From contig DVOW01000058.1 in assembly GCA_018713335.1 (NCBI GenBank), positions 1 through 38,578 on the forward strand: DNA of 38,578 bases. The letters run 5' to 3'. The translations under genes and the position numbers were made by a program. Position 1 is the first letter of the stretch. The number at the start of each line of letters is the position of its first letter. Below the pieces are notes generated by a model, which saw only the letters and a program-made list of their open reading frames with translations, ran no database searches and was not told the origin of the DNA. Shown piece by piece: positions 8,082 through 15,952 of the stretch. Source of the DNA: Candidatus Merdivicinus intestinigallinarum. Its GTDB lineage: Bacteria > Bacillota > Clostridia > Oscillospirales > Ruminococcaceae.

Positions 8082-8837
8082 CTATCCTTTCATGCAGCTT
8101 TCAATATAAATTTCCCCGAAAGTTTCTTTCTGGCTGATACGGATTTTTCCCATCTTCATCAATTCCAGGATGGAAAGAAAGGTAACGATCACCTGGACCT
8201 TGCTGGACTGTCTTGAGAGCAGATCTCGAAAGCCGAAGTATCTGTGGCTCCTTGCATAGTCCTCTACCTCTTCCATTTTGTCAGGAAGACTGATCTCTTC
8301 CTTCTCGATTTTTCCAAATTTGCTCCGGATAGGGTCTACCTTATCCTCCTGTCTGCGGATAACGCTCTGGAAAATATCATTGAGTTTTGCCAAGGTAATG
8401 CCCTTCAGAAGTTCTTCCGGGTCCACCGGTTCTCTGTAGGCCAGTACTTCCTTGGGAACCGTAGGGGCTTTATACACATTTTTCGCCGCTGCCGCCATTC
8501 GATCCCGGAGTTCATAGGACATGTATTTATACATCTTATATTCCAGGAGCTGACGGACCAGTTCCTCCCTTGGGTCCTCTTCCTCTCCCTCTTCGTTTAC
8601 CTCTTTCGGCAGGAGCATCCGGCACTTGATAGAAATCAGCGTTGCTGCCATTACCATAAACTCACTCATGATATTCAGGTCTTCCTGCTGCATCTGATGG
8701 ATATACTCCATGTACTGATCTGTGATCTCAGCAATCGGTATATCATAGATATTCACTTTATTTTTCTCGATCAGATGGAGAAGAAGATCCAGAGGACCTT
8801 CAAACACCTGGAGTTTTACCGGAATTCCAGTTCCCAT
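8082..8837 (-). CDS. scpA: Segregation and condensation protein A (kleisin)
   Basis: A 251-residue bacterial kleisin that bridges the SMC heads. The N-terminal signature VKLQVFEGPLDLLLHLIEK is diagnostic, followed by DIPIAEITDQY and KCRMLLPKE. The C-terminal winged helix ends with FLSILELMKMGKIRI. Start ATG 8837 is preceded by AGAGGTAAGGA. It pairs with scpB downstream. Confidence 0.97.
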   Translation of the reverse strand: MGTGIPVKLQVFEGPLDLLLHLIEKNKVNIYDIPIAEITDQYMEYIHQMQQEDLNIMSEFMVMAATLISIKCRMLLPKEVNEEGEEEDPREELVRQLLEYKMYKYMSYELRDRMAAAAKNVYKAPTVPKEVLAYREPVDPEELLKGITLAKLNDIFQSVIRRQEDKVDPIRSKFGKIEKEEISLPDKMEEVEDYARSHRYFGFRDLLSRQSSKVQVIVTFLSILELMKMGKIRISQKETFGEIYIESCMKG

Positions 8838-8883
8838 ATTTCCTTACCTCTTTTTTTCGCTATGTGCCATTCTACACTATTTT

Positions 8884-10107
8884 TCAGGAAAAGTCCACCC
8901 TCTCCAGCTCCCCCATGCGCCTGGCCTCTTCCTGGGAGCAGGGAGCATTTCCGTATCTGGCCTTTTCGTAAAGGCTGTGAAACTCTTCTCTTTCCTCCCC
9001 TTCTGGAAGACCTGCTGCTTCCTCCAGTTCCATGGGGGTGAAGACGGCAGAAGGTTTCCCTTCTCTCATAATTTTTTGCCGGTAAGATTTCCGTATTCTG
9101 GCCTCAGGCGTCCTGCCCCAAAAGAATCCCAACCTCGGCATCCGGCTTTTTCCCAGTTTCTCAGTCTTTTCCTTTCTGGAAACATCCAGACTTTCCAGTA
9201 TATCCCCATTGACTTCAGTCTCACTGTTATATTTCCTATACAACCAGTAAAGAAACACACAGATTCCTCCCAGGATGGCCAGAACGAATGCTGCGATTAA
9301 TATTTTTTCCAGCACTTCCCAAATAGCTGTCAGCAGAGGAGAGGGTTCTTCTCCGGCTCCCAGAAAAGGGGGCTGGGCTCCCATATCCTCCTGGGGCAGT
9401 TCTTCCGGCTCCGGAGCTTCTCTTTCACCAGACAGGAGCATCGCCAGAAACCGCCTCAGCAGCTCCAGTACAGCCAGGATTCCCCTGTCAATTTCCAGAA
9501 AAGGCAGGATAACCATGCAGCCCACAGTCAGTCCTGTGAGAAAGTTCAGCATCAGCCGGTTTCCATAAGCAATTCCCTGTTTTGGAAACCGGTATAATTT
9601 TTCATGATCGCCGCAGTATTCCAGAAAACCTTCCCTGTTCCGGCACCACAGAATCAAAAGCCAATAACACCCGGCAAAGACCAGAAACACATTCTGAAAG
9701 ATTTCCAGCCCATACTCCAGAGCAAAAATATATTCCAGTGCAAAAACCAGCAGGCAGGGATAAGAAGGCTTAAAAAAAGCCTTTCTGTTCCCCTTTATCC
9801 TCTGTACAAAAAACAGGGTCAGAAAGAAAAGGACACCCAGAAGAAGACAGCCTCTTTCCCATCCCGCCTTTCCCAAAAGCCAGAAACCTGCCAGAATCAA
9901 AAATGATACAGCCAGATAACTCCAGATTTTCTTTCCTCTCATCGATACTTCCCGGAAGACCGGGGCAGATATGAGCATGCAGAAAATCTTTACCGGAGTT
10001 CCTGCATATAACCTATCTCCCAAATACAGAAGGAGAAGAAGAATGCCTGTCATAAAAAGCCACAGGTGAAGAAAGCCATATATTTTCAGAATTTTGTCTT
10101 CCTTCAT
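8884..10107 (-). CDS. Multi-pass membrane protein with DUF4129-like C-terminus
   Basis: A 407-residue protein with about six to seven predicted membrane segments in the first 210 residues, an acidic/proline-rich stretch, one more segment (about 255-285, ILIAAFVLAILGGICVFLYW) and a cytoplasmic tail. The tail RTPEARIRKSYRQKI...FTPMELEEAAG...YEKARYGN resembles DUF4129, found with MoxR and DUF58 proteins and often in transglutaminase-like membrane proteins. No transglutaminase catalytic triad domain is apparent here. Its ATG overlaps the DUF58 stop by four bases (ATGA), implying coupled translation. Function is unknown; it is probably part of a membrane complex assembled or remodelled by the MoxR ATPase. 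Confidence 0.8.
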   Translation of the reverse strand: MKEDKILKIYGFLHLWLFMTGILLLLLYLGDRLYAGTPVKIFCMLISAPVFREVSMRGKKIWSYLAVSFLILAGFWLLGKAGWERGCLLLGVLFFLTLFFVQRIKGNRKAFFKPSYPCLLVFALEYIFALEYGLEIFQNVFLVFAGCYWLLILWCRNREGFLEYCGDHEKLYRFPKQGIAYGNRLMLNFLTGLTVGCMVILPFLEIDRGILAVLELLRRFLAMLLSGEREAPEPEELPQEDMGAQPPFLGAGEEPSPLLTAIWEVLEKILIAAFVLAILGGICVFLYWLYRKYNSETEVNGDILESLDVSRKEKTEKLGKSRMPRLGFFWGRTPEARIRKSYRQKIMREGKPSAVFTPMELEEAAGLPEGEEREEFHSLYEKARYGNAPCSQEEARRMGELERVDFS

Positions 10108-11228
10108 CTCTTCACCTCCCAGCGAAGGACTTCCATCCTTTGTTTTCTTTTTATTTTCAGCTCCATCTCTGAATACAGCGTAGCCAGATAAACGCTACCC
10201 TGATTTTTTTCTCCCAGTTCTGCCATAATCTCTTCCAGCTCTCCATACTGATTTTTTGTAATGAGAATGCAGAGGCTTTCTCTTGATAAAAGAAACTCCT
10301 TTTTTCCCTCCAGGCAGTCGGAAAATTTCCTGCAGTCTTGTCCCAGATCAATCCTGGAAAGACATTGAAAAAGTTTTTCCCTCTGTCCTCTGCCAGACTG
10401 TCCGGCCAGAAAAATCTCGGACTTTTCTTTGCAGTCTTTTCCATTGGTGATCAGTCCTACATCAATCCCTCTGGATAAAAAATATTCCGCTGCAGCTGCA
10501 GCCAGACGGATTCCTTCTTCATGGATTTCCTCATATTTCCATACCGTCTCATCTTCCACATCTAAAAGAATATACACATTGCCAGACACCGCTGAGTTTA
10601 ACTGGTTCACCATAAGACTGCCGGTCCTGGCACTGGCCTTCCAGTTAATCTTATTCATAGGGTCTTCCGGGGTATACTCCCGGATACCGCGAAACTGAAA
10701 GGGATCCTCCAGAAGTCTTTTTCTGGACTCGTAGATTCCTGAAATCCGCCGAAAAAGCATTTCCCAGTTTTCTCCTGAAAGTCTTTTAGGATATACATAG
10801 AGATATGTACTGGCAGGAACCGTATGATACATCTCTCCATTCAAAAGGATTCCCCTGGTTACCAGGTCCACTTTCTGTATTTCGTAGTATCCCCGCCTTA
10901 CAGCCATAAAAGGGACCTGGCGGATAATCCTCTGTCTCCCCATAACGGAAAAAATATCCCTTTTATAGCTCTGATCCGACACACTGGTATTCTCTTCCTG
11001 CCCGAAAGAAAGATTCCTGCTTACGGCAAATCCTGCCTGAAGAGTTGGCAGAAACAGCCTTTTGGCATTTTCAATGATTTCGGTAAGAAATCCTTCTTCT
11101 CCCTGAAAGATAGGCTCCCCTTGGAAATGGACCTCCACTTTCAGTCCTTTTCTCCAGTTTTTTTCATAATATATTCCTGCCAGGAACTGGGCCAGTATCC
11201 CTCCTGCCAGTATGAGCAAAAAAATCAT
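10104..11228 (-). CDS. DUF58 (von Willebrand-like) protein
   Basis: A 374-residue protein with one N-terminal hydrophobic segment (residues 1-18) and the DUF58 core: FRGIREYTPEDPMNKINWKA around residue 180, then a VWA-like strand YILLDVEDE with a metal-site-like start. DUF58 proteins are encoded next to MoxR ATPases and are thought to be their membrane-linked clients or adaptors. It starts one base after the MoxR stop and overlaps the next gene by four bases, a strong sign of an operon. The biological role is not established. Confidence 0.87.
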   Translation of the reverse strand: MIFLLILAGGILAQFLAGIYYEKNWRKGLKVEVHFQGEPIFQGEEGFLTEIIENAKRLFLPTLQAGFAVSRNLSFGQEENTSVSDQSYKRDIFSVMGRQRIIRQVPFMAVRRGYYEIQKVDLVTRGILLNGEMYHTVPASTYLYVYPKRLSGENWEMLFRRISGIYESRKRLLEDPFQFRGIREYTPEDPMNKINWKASARTGSLMVNQLNSAVSGNVYILLDVEDETVWKYEEIHEEGIRLAAAAAEYFLSRGIDVGLITNGKDCKEKSEIFLAGQSGRGQREKLFQCLSRIDLGQDCRKFSDCLEGKKEFLLSRESLCILITKNQYGELEEIMAELGEKNQGSVYLATLYSEMELKIKRKQRMEVLRWEVKR

Positions 11229-11229
11229 C

Positions 11230-12162
11230 TCATTTTCCCCATTCTTCCGTTGGTACGTCAGTCTCTTTCAATATCCGGCGAATCAGCTCTTCCCCCTTCA
11301 GAAAGCCTCCGCCCAGGATCAGACGGTGAGAAAGCACCGGCACAGCCAGCTTCTTAATATCTTCAGGAACCACATACTCTCTTCCCTGGATATAGGCCCA
11401 GGCCCGTACAGCCTGGTAAAGAGCTATGGTTCCTCTGGGGCTGACCCCTCCAAGGATTTCTCCCATATTTCTGGTCCTCTCGCAGATATCTGTCAGATAG
11501 CCTTTCAGCTCCGGATGTACATAAACCTTTTTATATTCCTCCTGGTCTTTTCTCAGCTCTTCCACCGTGCTCACCGGCTCCAGACTGTCCAGAGGGTCCG
11601 CTCTTTCAAAACGCTCCAGAATCTGGAGTTCTTCTTCTCTGGTTGGCATTCCCAGAGACAGTCTCATGAGAAAACGGTCCATCTGGGCTTCAGGAAGGGG
11701 AAAGGTTCCTGCATTTTCAATGGGATTCTGAGTTGCGATAACAAAAAAGGGAGCCTCCAGCTTTCTGGTTTCTCCTTCCGTAGTTACCTGCTTTTCCTCC
11801 ATACATTCCAGAAGACTGGACTGGGTACGGGGTGCTGCCCGGTTGATTTCGTCCGCCAGCAGCACGTGGCAGAACACTGGTCCCGGTTTAAAACGAAACT
11901 CCCCTTCTTTCTGGTTATAATAATTCATACCTGTCACATCCGATGGCAGTAAATCCGGAGTAAACTGAATACGGGAAAATCTCCCTTCCACAGATCTTGC
12001 CAGAGCCTTGGCCAGCTTGGTCTTTCCCGTACCAGGCACATCCTCCAGCAGCACATGTCCCTGAGATACTATTGCGGCAAGTATGAGATCGATAACATCC
12101 CTCTTTCCTATAATTACCTTTTCTATATTATCTCCGATAGCTTTTAAACTCTCTCTGCTCAT
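11230..12162 (-). CDS. MoxR-family AAA+ ATPase
   Basis: A 310-residue AAA+ chaperone-like ATPase. Walker A is GTGKT (about 44-48), Walker B lies in LLADEINRA, sensor 1 in ATQNP, followed by the conserved GTFPLPEAQMDRF; a C-terminal lid helical domain is present. MoxR proteins act on partner VWA/DUF58 proteins. I chose ATG 12162 rather than upstream codons because AGAAAGGA precedes it and it overlaps the phosphoesterase stop as ATGA, giving translational coupling. Confidence 0.93.
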   Translation of the reverse strand: MSRESLKAIGDNIEKVIIGKRDVIDLILAAIVSQGHVLLEDVPGTGKTKLAKALARSVEGRFSRIQFTPDLLPSDVTGMNYYNQKEGEFRFKPGPVFCHVLLADEINRAAPRTQSSLLECMEEKQVTTEGETRKLEAPFFVIATQNPIENAGTFPLPEAQMDRFLMRLSLGMPTREEELQILERFERADPLDSLEPVSTVEELRKDQEEYKKVYVHPELKGYLTDICERTRNMGEILGGVSPRGTIALYQAVRAWAYIQGREYVVPEDIKKLAVPVLSHRLILGGGFLKGEELIRRILKETDVPTEEWGK

Positions 12163-12977
12163 TTTGTCTTTCCTTTCTCCTGTCCATCCTTTGGGGCGCA
12201 ACAAACAACCACCAGTTCTCTGGGGTTAAATATCCGAAGGGGTATGGTATGTTCCCCCAGTCCTGCTCCTACGATAAGATGCCTGTCTTCCTGTGTAAAT
12301 TTCCCATGGGAGAATCTTGGGAAAAGCCGCAGGTCCGGACTGACCACACCTCCGAAAAAAGGCAGCCGGACCATACCTCCATGATAGTGGCCGGAAAAAA
12401 TCAGATTTCCTCCCCACTCCAGATAAGTCTTTCCATATTTTGGCGTATGGGCAAGGAGAATCTGGAAGCAGTCCTTTTTCGGCTTTCCCAGAAGTCTGGT
12501 AAGTTCTCTCTTCTCCAATATCTTCTGCTTTCTTTTCAGATAATATTCATAGGGCAGCTCCAGACCTGTAACCGCCACATCCTGACCTTTTATCTGTATG
12601 ATTTCCGTCCGGTTTTCCAAGAGCTTTACGCCCATTCTCTGAATCCTTTTCTCATAGCCTATATAAGCCTTTCCATAAGTCTGGGGATAAAGCTTCATTC
12701 TCTGCTCATGATTGCCTGGAGCGTAAAAAACAGGGGCAATCTTCAGCGCCTGTTTTAAAAATTCCTCTGGCTCTTTCAGGGAAGCTTCCGGCTTGCCCAG
12801 GACCAGATCTCCTGCAATCACCAGAAAATCTGGAGCAATCTCCTCGATTTTTTTCAGAAGCTGGCTGTTCTTTTCTCCAAAGACCACATTGTGCAGGTCA
12901 CTGACCATGACTACAGTAAAAGGACACTTTATTTTATCTGAATCTATTTGGTATTTTACTGTAACAAATTTCTTCAC
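12159..12977 (-). CDS. Metallophosphoesterase (calcineurin-like, YkuE-type)
   Basis: A 272-residue binuclear metallophosphoesterase. Five motifs are visible: VSDLHN (D-x-H), AGDLV (GD), GNHEQ (GNHE), a histidine in LLAHTPKY, and SGHYHGG (GHxH). The start is taken as GTG at 12977 because GAGAGG lies seven bases upstream; a TTG five codons earlier is less likely. There is no clear transmembrane segment, so it is a cytosolic or peripheral enzyme. It is the first gene of the MoxR-DUF58-DUF4129 unit. The substrate is unknown; relatives act on nucleotides, lipids or cell-wall intermediates. Confidence 0.88.
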   Translation of the reverse strand: MKKFVTVKYQIDSDKIKCPFTVVMVSDLHNVVFGEKNSQLLKKIEEIAPDFLVIAGDLVLGKPEASLKEPEEFLKQALKIAPVFYAPGNHEQRMKLYPQTYGKAYIGYEKRIQRMGVKLLENRTEIIQIKGQDVAVTGLELPYEYYLKRKQKILEKRELTRLLGKPKKDCFQILLAHTPKYGKTYLEWGGNLIFSGHYHGGMVRLPFFGGVVSPDLRLFPRFSHGKFTQEDRHLIVGAGLGEHTIPLRIFNPRELVVVCCAPKDGQEKGKTK

Positions 12978-13026
12978 TTTTTTACCTCTCAAATTTTCTT
13001 ATATCTTACCGCATTTCTCTGTAAAA

Positions 13027-13072
13027 AGAAAGAGAGAACCAAAAGGCATCCTGCCCCCTGCTCTCTCTTCTT
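13027..13072 (-). terminator. Probable terminator after the MATE remnant
   Basis: Minus strand AGAGAG...CTCTCT stem with GC-rich interior (about 13072-13040), followed by TTCTTTTT. Imperfect stem, moderate support. Confidence 0.45.
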
Positions 13073-13079
13073 TGAATCC

Positions 13080-13420
13080 TTATTCTAAGTTCCCGTACCT
13101 GCTCTGTTTCTTCATGATCCAGAAATACATGAGCAGCAGCAGACCTCCTGCCAGTATCCAGGCTGCCGGGCTGGCCATACAGGCTCCCACATAACTTCTC
13201 TGCCCTGCTGCCCAGAGGGCTACGGCGCCTCTTCCTAAAAGTTCTGCAACGCCTGCCAGCATAGGCAGAAATCCGTATCCCATTCCCTGGATCCCATTGC
13301 GGTAAACATTCACCACGGTCAGAGGGATCAGGAACAGTCCCACACATTTCAGATAAATATCTACCTGGCCGATAATGGCCTCCACGTCCTGGGAAACATA
13401 TGGAGGTTCCTGCATGGGAT
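13080..13420 (-). pseudogene. C-terminal remnant of a MATE-family efflux transporter
   Basis: Residues from about QDVEAIIGQVDIYLKCVG onward match the last transmembrane helices of MATE exporters, including VYRNGIQGMGYG (compare the conserved R-x-x-x-Q-G-x-G loop) and two or three hydrophobic helices to the stop at 13080. Roughly the first three quarters of the gene is missing. The reading frame runs without a stop into the truncated IS3 transposase, producing an accidental 151-codon hybrid ORF (13535-13080). The junction lies between 13391 and 13431. It probably has no transport function. Confidence 0.8.
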
Positions 13421-13430
13421 CTGCCTTTGG

Positions 13431-13535
13431 CCGAAAATATCCGCTTCGAGATACTTCAAAGAACCGGCACATTTCACGAATGGAATATTTGTCTTTGTGA
13501 CGATAGATTACCATATATTTTACGCTTGTTCTCAC
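13431..13535 (-). pseudogene. Truncated IS3-family transposase OrfB (N-terminal 35 codons)
   Basis: From GTG 13535 the protein begins VKYMVIYRHKDKYSIREM and reaches FFEVSRSGYF, the standard start of IS3 OrfB (helix-turn-helix before the DDE integrase core). The sequence then leaves the transposase and enters MATE-like protein, so the DDE domain is absent. GTG overlaps the orfA stop as GTGA. Confidence 0.85.
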
Positions 13536-13867
13536 TTCCTTTCGGTGAGCGAGAGAAAATCCCGCATCAGTTCGTTTTCCATTTCTAACGACTTGATTTT
13601 TGCTTCCTTACGTGCAAGGATATATTTTAGTTCTGTTACTTTATCCTGCTCGCTTACCACGGTATCCTTTGGAGGTCTGCCTTTCCGTCTTAAAGCGATT
13701 CCTGCTGCCAATTTCCGTTGATTGGCGTTGTAGCGAGTGATAAAGTTATGGATTTGTTCTTTTGTGAAACCTAACTTTTCACCAATTTCCCGTTTTGTAT
13801 ATCCTTCTTCTTTTAGCTTCAATATCTCTTTTTCGTATTCCTTCATGTGTCCGTAACTTCTTGGCAT
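13532..13867 (-). CDS. IS3-family transposase OrfA
   Basis: A 111-residue DNA-binding subunit: an N-terminal helix-turn-helix (EEGYTKREIGEKLGFTKEQI, residues about 20-40), a basic middle with GRPPKD, and a C-terminal leucine-zipper-like coiled coil (ELKYILARKEAKIKSLEMEN) ending in LSLTERK. This layout is standard for IS3 OrfA. Its Shine-Dalgarno (AGGGGG, six bases before ATG 13867) lies inside the 3' arm of a hairpin. It cannot support transposition in cis because OrfB is truncated. Confidence 0.9.
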   Translation of the reverse strand: MPRSYGHMKEYEKEILKLKEEGYTKREIGEKLGFTKEQIHNFITRYNANQRKLAAGIALRRKGRPPKDTVVSEQDKVTELKYILARKEAKIKSLEMENELMRDFLSLTERK

Positions 13868-13873
13868 ACAAAT

Positions 13874-13910
13874 CCCCCTATGGTAGTTGTTTTTATTCTA
13901 CCATAGGGGG
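13874..13910 (-). promoter_or_regulatory. Hairpin sequestering the orfA Shine-Dalgarno
   Basis: Minus strand CCCCCTATGGTAG (13910-13898), an 11-base loop, and CTACCATAGGGGG (13886-13874): a perfect 13-bp stem. The AGGGGG ribosome site is inside the 3' arm, so translation from long read-through transcripts should be repressed. The same design is seen at 38457-38504. Confidence 0.8.
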
Positions 13911-13973
13911 GATTCTTTTTCTATTGTCCGTTTTTACTGGACTTGTGCAGGGAATTCCCGGTCAGGGGCTTTT

Positions 13974-14969
13974 TTATTGCGCCAGATGAATCTCCCCGGC
14001 GATGTTCCGTTCAAAAATCTCCCGGACGCCGTCTAAGCGCTTGGTTTGGCCCAGCGCCCACATGAGCTTGGTGACGGCCGCTTCGGTGGTCATGTCCCCG
14101 GCGGGGATGACCCCGGCCTCCAGGATCTTCCGGCCCACCTCGTAAATGGAGAAATCGCTGGTGTCATAAAGGCACTGGCTGCACACCACCACCGCCACAC
14201 CCTTTTCCACCAGGGCATGGATCTTTTCCGACAAATCCCGGCGGATAAAGTGGAGCCCCCCGGCCCCGAATGCTTCCAGGATGATCCCCCGGTAGGGCAT
14301 TCGCGCCAGGGCGTCAAAAATCTGAGGGTTTGTGCCGGGGATCAGCTTCAGCAGGAAAACGTCGTTGCAAAGGCGGCTGTTCAGCCGGGTCTGGCCTTCC
14401 GGCGGGGCGGAATGGTCGTAAATTTCCAAGCCGCTGGCCAAAATCTCCCCCCGGTAAGGGGAATTGACGCTGGCAAAGGCGTCAAAGCCCATGGCCCGCA
14501 CCTTCACCGCCCGGCAGCCCCGGATGATCTTGTGGTTGAAGGCCACGCTGACCCCGTGGAGCCCGGCGTCTACGGCCGCGAAAGCCGTGGCCAGGTTTCC
14601 GGGGGCGTCGGACAACGGCGAGGAAATGGGCAGCTGGGAACCGGTGAACACCACCGGCTTTTGCAGGTTTTCCAGCATAAAGGTCAGCATGGAGGCGGTG
14701 TAGGCCATGGTGTCGGTACCGTGGGTAATGACGATGCCGTCGTGATCCGGCAGGGATCCATACACCGACTGGGCAATGAGCCGCCACTCCTCGGACTGGA
14801 TGTTGGAGCTGTCCAGGTTCAGGATGTTCCGGCTTTGGATCTCATAATAATGGGAATATTCTTGGATGATCCGGTCAAAGGCTGTGGGGGCGGCTTCCGG
14901 CGTCAGACCGTCCTCCCCCTGCACCGAAGCGATGGTGCCGCCAGTGGTGAGAAGCAGGATCTTTTTCAT
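13974..14969 (-). CDS. ansA: L-asparaginase, cytoplasmic AnsA type
   Basis: Hydrolyses L-asparagine to aspartate and ammonia. The 331 residues begin MKKILLLTTGGTIAS with the nucleophile T12 and contain ITHGTDTMAYTAS with T85/D86 of the second catalytic site; a lysine follows in GCRAVKVRAM. The sequence resembles Bacillus AnsA closely along its length and has no signal peptide, so it is cytoplasmic. The ATG overlaps the stop of the upstream kinase gene by four bases (ATGA), implying translational coupling. Its expected terminator just after the stop appears cut short at about 13957, where composition changes. Confidence 0.95.
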   Translation of the reverse strand: MKKILLLTTGGTIASVQGEDGLTPEAAPTAFDRIIQEYSHYYEIQSRNILNLDSSNIQSEEWRLIAQSVYGSLPDHDGIVITHGTDTMAYTASMLTFMLENLQKPVVFTGSQLPISSPLSDAPGNLATAFAAVDAGLHGVSVAFNHKIIRGCRAVKVRAMGFDAFASVNSPYRGEILASGLEIYDHSAPPEGQTRLNSRLCNDVFLLKLIPGTNPQIFDALARMPYRGIILEAFGAGGLHFIRRDLSEKIHALVEKGVAVVVCSQCLYDTSDFSIYEVGRKILEAGVIPAGDMTTEAAVTKLMWALGQTKRLDGVREIFERNIAGEIHLAQ

Positions 14970-15952
14970 TGGGACTCCTTTGAAAGAAGGGAAAGTTCCC
15001 GGAAACCGGTTTCCACGTCCGCTTGTTTGTGCAGGAAATTTTCGTGGTTATGGTACTCGATCTCCCAGACATAAGCGTCCGTCATATCCCAAAGCAGCCG
15101 GTAGAGCTTGTTCTTTTTCTGCCGGTCCGGGGTGTCGGCGGGGGCGGGGCCGTAGCCTTCCAGGAAGTGTTCGTTGATCATCCAGGGGTTGGCGAAATCG
15201 TAGTCCAAATCCCCGAAATACGCCCGGTCTCCGTCGATAATGGCGGCGATTTCCCAGACGCCGTTTTTCTGCCGGGCCAGCACGTTGCCCTCCCAAAGAT
15301 CCGCGTGAACCAGTACCGGACTCTGTACGGCTTCAAAAAGAGGTGCATTTTTCGTGAAAAGTTCCCGGATCGCGTCGACCCTGCCTTTTTCCGTCAGGCC
15401 ATATTGCAGATGCAGGTTCAGGATGTCAGACAGCTCCTTCATCAGTGCGTCAAACCAGGACTGGAAGCCCTGCCCGGTGGAAACATCCCACACCCGGCCG
15501 AAGGACGGGCCTTTGATTTGGTGGAGCTTTGCCATGTGGCGGCCGGTTTCCCGGTAAAGGGCGGGCTTTGCCTCCGGCGGGACAGACGGGTCGGACAGGG
15601 GGACGGCGTCTAAACAGTCCACCAGCATAAGATCCCGGTCCAGCAGGGTTTTGGAGGCGTCTACCGCCAGCAGATGGGAGCAGGGAATCCCCGCTTCCTC
15701 GCACAAGCGGTCAACCTCAGCCTCGGCTTCCATTAAGTGAAGCTCAAAGGGGATGAGAAGCTCCCTTTTGACCGGGCCGGCCCGCAGGACCACCGGCGTG
15801 CGGTCGGAAAAATCCAGCCGGACAGTGTTGTTGAACATACCGCCCGCCAGCACCGTAAATTTCTGAAGGGTATTGCCGGGAAAATACCGGGCCGATACCA
15901 ATTGCACTTCTTCTTCCGTCAAGGGACGGGCAATCAGGGAACCTTCAATCAT
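14966..15952 (-). CDS. APH/choline-kinase-family phosphotransferase
   Basis: A 328-residue protein-kinase-like small-molecule kinase. Visible: nucleotide-loop-like GGMFNNTVRL, the Brenner motif VLVHADLWEGNVL (catalytic Asp and Asn) and the DFG-equivalent AAIIDGDRAYFGDLDYDFA. Members phosphorylate aminoglycosides, fructosamine, homoserine, choline or similar; the fructosamine-kinase-like HADLWxGN context is suggestive but not decisive. I chose ATG 15952 with AGAGG upstream; the longer frame runs into a palindromic repeat. It is coupled to ansA by a four-base overlap. Confidence 0.82.
   Translation of the reverse strand: MIEGSLIARPLTEEEVQLVSARYFPGNTLQKFTVLAGGMFNNTVRLDFSDRTPVVLRAGPVKRELLIPFELHLMEAEAEVDRLCEEAGIPCSHLLAVDASKTLLDRDLMLVDCLDAVPLSDPSVPPEAKPALYRETGRHMAKLHQIKGPSFGRVWDVSTGQGFQSWFDALMKELSDILNLHLQYGLTEKGRVDAIRELFTKNAPLFEAVQSPVLVHADLWEGNVLARQKNGVWEIAAIIDGDRAYFGDLDYDFANPWMINEHFLEGYGPAPADTPDRQKKNKLYRLLWDMTDAYVWEIEYHNHENFLHKQADVETGFRELSLLSKESQ

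Larger units (their letters stand above)
13431..13955 (-). mobile_element. Truncated IS3-family insertion sequence
   Basis: Contains a complete orfA, the first 35 codons of orfB and a left-end region with a hairpin at 13874-13910 and a small GTCC...GGAC inverted repeat (13927-13943). Most of orfB and the right end are missing. The outer boundary is not certain; the neighbouring asparaginase terminator appears cut at about 13955-13957, which suggests the element or assembly join reaches there. It lies exactly at the change in base composition. Confidence 0.75.

Noticed and set aside
14046-15074. 342-codon plus-strand frame opposite ansA and the kinase gene
   Set aside because: Histidine/glycine/arginine-rich shadow translation typical of GC-biased antisense frames; both minus-strand genes are clear.
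14966-15952. Aminoglycoside-resistance gene
   Set aside because: The Brenner and DFG-like motifs are shared by many small-molecule kinases; coupling to asparaginase points to metabolism, and no resistance-specific signature is seen.
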